Source: Brevibacterium permense (lineage in GTDB: Bacteria; Actinomycetota; Actinomycetes; Actinomycetales; Brevibacteriaceae). From it: a stretch of 64,000 nucleotides of DNA. Under the pieces are notes generated by a model that saw only the letters and a program-made list of their open reading frames with translations, was not told the origin of the DNA and did no database searches. Each line of letters opens with the position of its first letter. The stretch's first letter is position 1. The stretch is taken from the NCBI RefSeq assembly GCF_013280495.1, contig NZ_JABSSX010000009.1:1-64000 (forward strand). Reading direction: 5' to 3'. The position numbers and the translations under genes were made by a program. Of the stretch, positions 61,240 through 64,000 are shown piece by piece.

Positions 61240-62301
61240 ATGTATAAACTATTGAGCACTGATGACATCCTTCGGCTCGGATTCAACCATGTCGACATCA
61301 TGCGCGCCCGCAGATGTTGCCTGCGTCGGCTGTCCCGGGGCACATACCTGGTCCGACGCGTCTGCGAACTGGACTTCCATCGCCCGCTGTGGGCGAGCAT
61401 CGACCAGCAGATCCACCAAGTATTCGTCGACCACGGTGACATCCGCGACGAAGTCAATACTCTCAACGCTTCTTTTGCCGCCCATTTCAGCCAACGTGCC
61501 GATCAGAGAACTGATGAGTCCAAGACCAATCCACCGGAGGAGATCTACTCCCACATCTCCGCTGCGCTCATTCACGGCCGGCCTGTCGCCTACCCTGTCA
61601 CTCATCAGATCGAGGTTGTCAGGCCCGGTGTCAACCGCCGGTTCAAAACCATCCACGTCCGCGGCAGTCAGATTCCGAAAGCACATCGCGCCGCAATCGC
61701 AGGCGCCGAGGTGACCACGCTCGAACGCACACTCATCGACGTCGCCCGCAGCTACAACCTCGACGTCTCCGTGCCGATGATCGATGATGCGCTGCACCGC
61801 AAGCTGACAACCAGAGAAAGGATCCTCACGACGCTCGACCGATGCCTGGAGAAGCGCAACTCCGCGAAAGTGCGATTGGCCATCGATCTGTCTGATTCTC
61901 GTCGCGAATCCCCCGCCGAGGCGGTCGCTGCGGTGCGATTCTACGAACACGGGATCACGGGGCTGGAACCTTAAGTCACATTTCACGCCGAATCATTGAG
62001 GCGCGATATCCGCGTCGACTTCTGTCACCGCCGGGCTCGTCTCATCATCGAGATCGACGGCATCGGCAAGCTCTATCTCGGTTCAGGTGTCCCCCGCCAC
62101 GAGCTCGAACAGGAACGCCGCCGCGAGCAGTGGCTTCGCGACCAAGGTCGGCAGGTGATTCGGATCAGTTGGAAGGAGCTGTTCGAGGAGGCGAAATTCT
62201 ATGACATCCTCCGCGCCACCTGCCGTCCGATTGGCAGAGTTTCATCCCGCGCCGTTGCCGGCAACTCCTACAGGTGCTCGGCCGCCCCTCACCCGCAGTG
62301 A
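61240..62301 (+). pseudogene. AbiEi/DUF559-like protein broken by an in-frame stop
   Basis: A single frame of 354 codons is interrupted by one TAA at 61972-61974. The N-terminal part has an AbiEi-type winged helix (LSTDDILRLGFNHVDIMRAR ... RGTYLVRR). Beyond the stop the same frame gives RRDIRVDFCHRRARLIIEID with GIGKLY, the PD-(D/E)XK nuclease-like core of DUF559, and QWLRDQGRQVIRISWKEL. Such two-part proteins are common in actinobacteria. The ancestral codon was probably CAA. The gene lies on the opposite strand between eno and ftsB, and its AT content is visibly higher at the 5' end. Confidence 0.75.
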
Positions 62302-62540
62302 CTCGTCAGAGTGGTGCACCGGTGCAAATTGCGAGGAACGGGAGACTCAGCCGCCAATGGGCGGATACGAGCCCACCGGTGACGGATGGTGGCGCGGAGA
62401 GCCGGGCCCTGCAGCGGAGAATCGTCGCGATGAGGAGACTGCGCAGTGAGAAGTGCAGCCCCGAATGGACGAAGCCCCGAAGGCGGGAAGACTCGAAGCG
62501 AAAACCCCCGGATGAGGGAACAGCCGAAGCTGGAAACACC

Positions 62541-62583
62541 GAGGCGGGACCGGGCGATCGTTGTGATCGTCCGGCCCCGCCTC
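62541..62583 (-). terminator. Terminator hairpin of eno
   Basis: A 19-bp stem with two imperfect pairs (62541-62559 with 62565-62583) and a 5-base loop begins 25 bases past the eno stop. The remainder of 62302-62540 shows nothing recognisable. Confidence 0.7.
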
Positions 62584-62607
62584 GGGAAGATCGGAGCCCT
62601 GCTCGCC

Positions 62608-63942
<1,335 letters not shown>

Positions 63943-63970
63943 TTAATGCACCGCGAGGCCAGGCTCACGC

Positions 63971-64000
63971 TCAGTCCGAGGAGGACTCGAGCAGGCATTC
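63971..64000 (-). CDS. Possible 3' end of the gene upstream of eno
   Basis: On the minus strand the last bases read ECLLESSSD and then TGA. This could be the C-terminus of a gene transcribed toward eno, but nine codons are too few to identify it. Confidence 0.2.
   Translation of the reverse strand, partial: ECLLESSSD

Noticed and set aside
61140-61240. A replication origin, suggested by DnaA-box-like sites and AT-rich DNA
   Set aside because: Only one perfect box is present, and dnaA, dnaN, rpmH and the usual cluster of boxes are absent.

Overview
The window is high-GC DNA packed with short-gap genes on both strands. It looks like the chromosome of a Gram-positive actinobacterium, probably in the Micrococcales and possibly Brevibacterium-like (inference). 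Supporting signs are GTG starts, many start codons sitting about 6 bases after a -10-like hexamer (leaderless pattern), a type II NADH dehydrogenase, malate:quinone oxidoreductase, myo-inositol-phosphate synthase, a mycosin-like protease, and the order eno, ftsB, DUF501, ppx. No phage, insertion sequence or CRISPR array was seen.

Region by region. 1-2.9 kb: the 3' end of a PdxA-type sugar-acid-phosphate dehydrogenase, a DeoR regulator and a BCCT transporter. 3.1-9.1 kb: a quinone-oxidoreductase-like gene divergent from a four-gene acyl-CoA operon (APH-type kinase, SDR, acyl-CoA dehydrogenase, acyl-CoA ligase). That gene set matches the logic of the levulinate/4-hydroxyacid (Lva, ACAD10/11) route. 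9.3-13.8 kb: an SbcCD/YhaNO-like ATPase and nuclease pair, then the 3' stump of a FecCD iron permease. 13.8-24.3 kb: a LysR regulator divergent from mqo, then a seven-gene operon for dipeptide import (five ABC genes), isoaspartyl dipeptidase and an NhaC antiporter. 24.3-34.8 kb: an AraC/VOC divergent pair, a sodium:solute symporter operon with a one-helix partner, a membrane-anchored molybdopterin oxidoreductase, a decayed aldehyde dehydrogenase, a BAX-inhibitor-like protein, an AbgT transporter and ino1. 34.9-49.5 kb: prfC, hrpA, an Nramp-like transporter without the family's metal ligands, a DinB remnant, small membrane proteins, an AEC transporter, a DUF1461 protein, ppk2 and an MFS transporter. 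49.6-54.3 kb: an unusual tRNA with a UAA anticodon, then a complete bioB-A-F-D operon whose promoter encloses a 19-bp palindrome. 54.3-64 kb: an HxlR/NmrA-type pair, ndh, a subtilase, ppx, DUF501, ftsB, and eno. A nonsense-broken AbiEi/DUF559-like gene lies between ftsB and eno.

The most interesting points are the kinase-containing acyl-CoA operon, the Nramp homologue with both ligand motifs replaced, the type-I tRNA reading UUA, the leaderless biotin promoter with its operator, and the four decayed genes (FecCD, aldehyde dehydrogenase, DinB, AbiEi-like). All coordinates and motif positions come from reading the sequence and translations. No database search was run.
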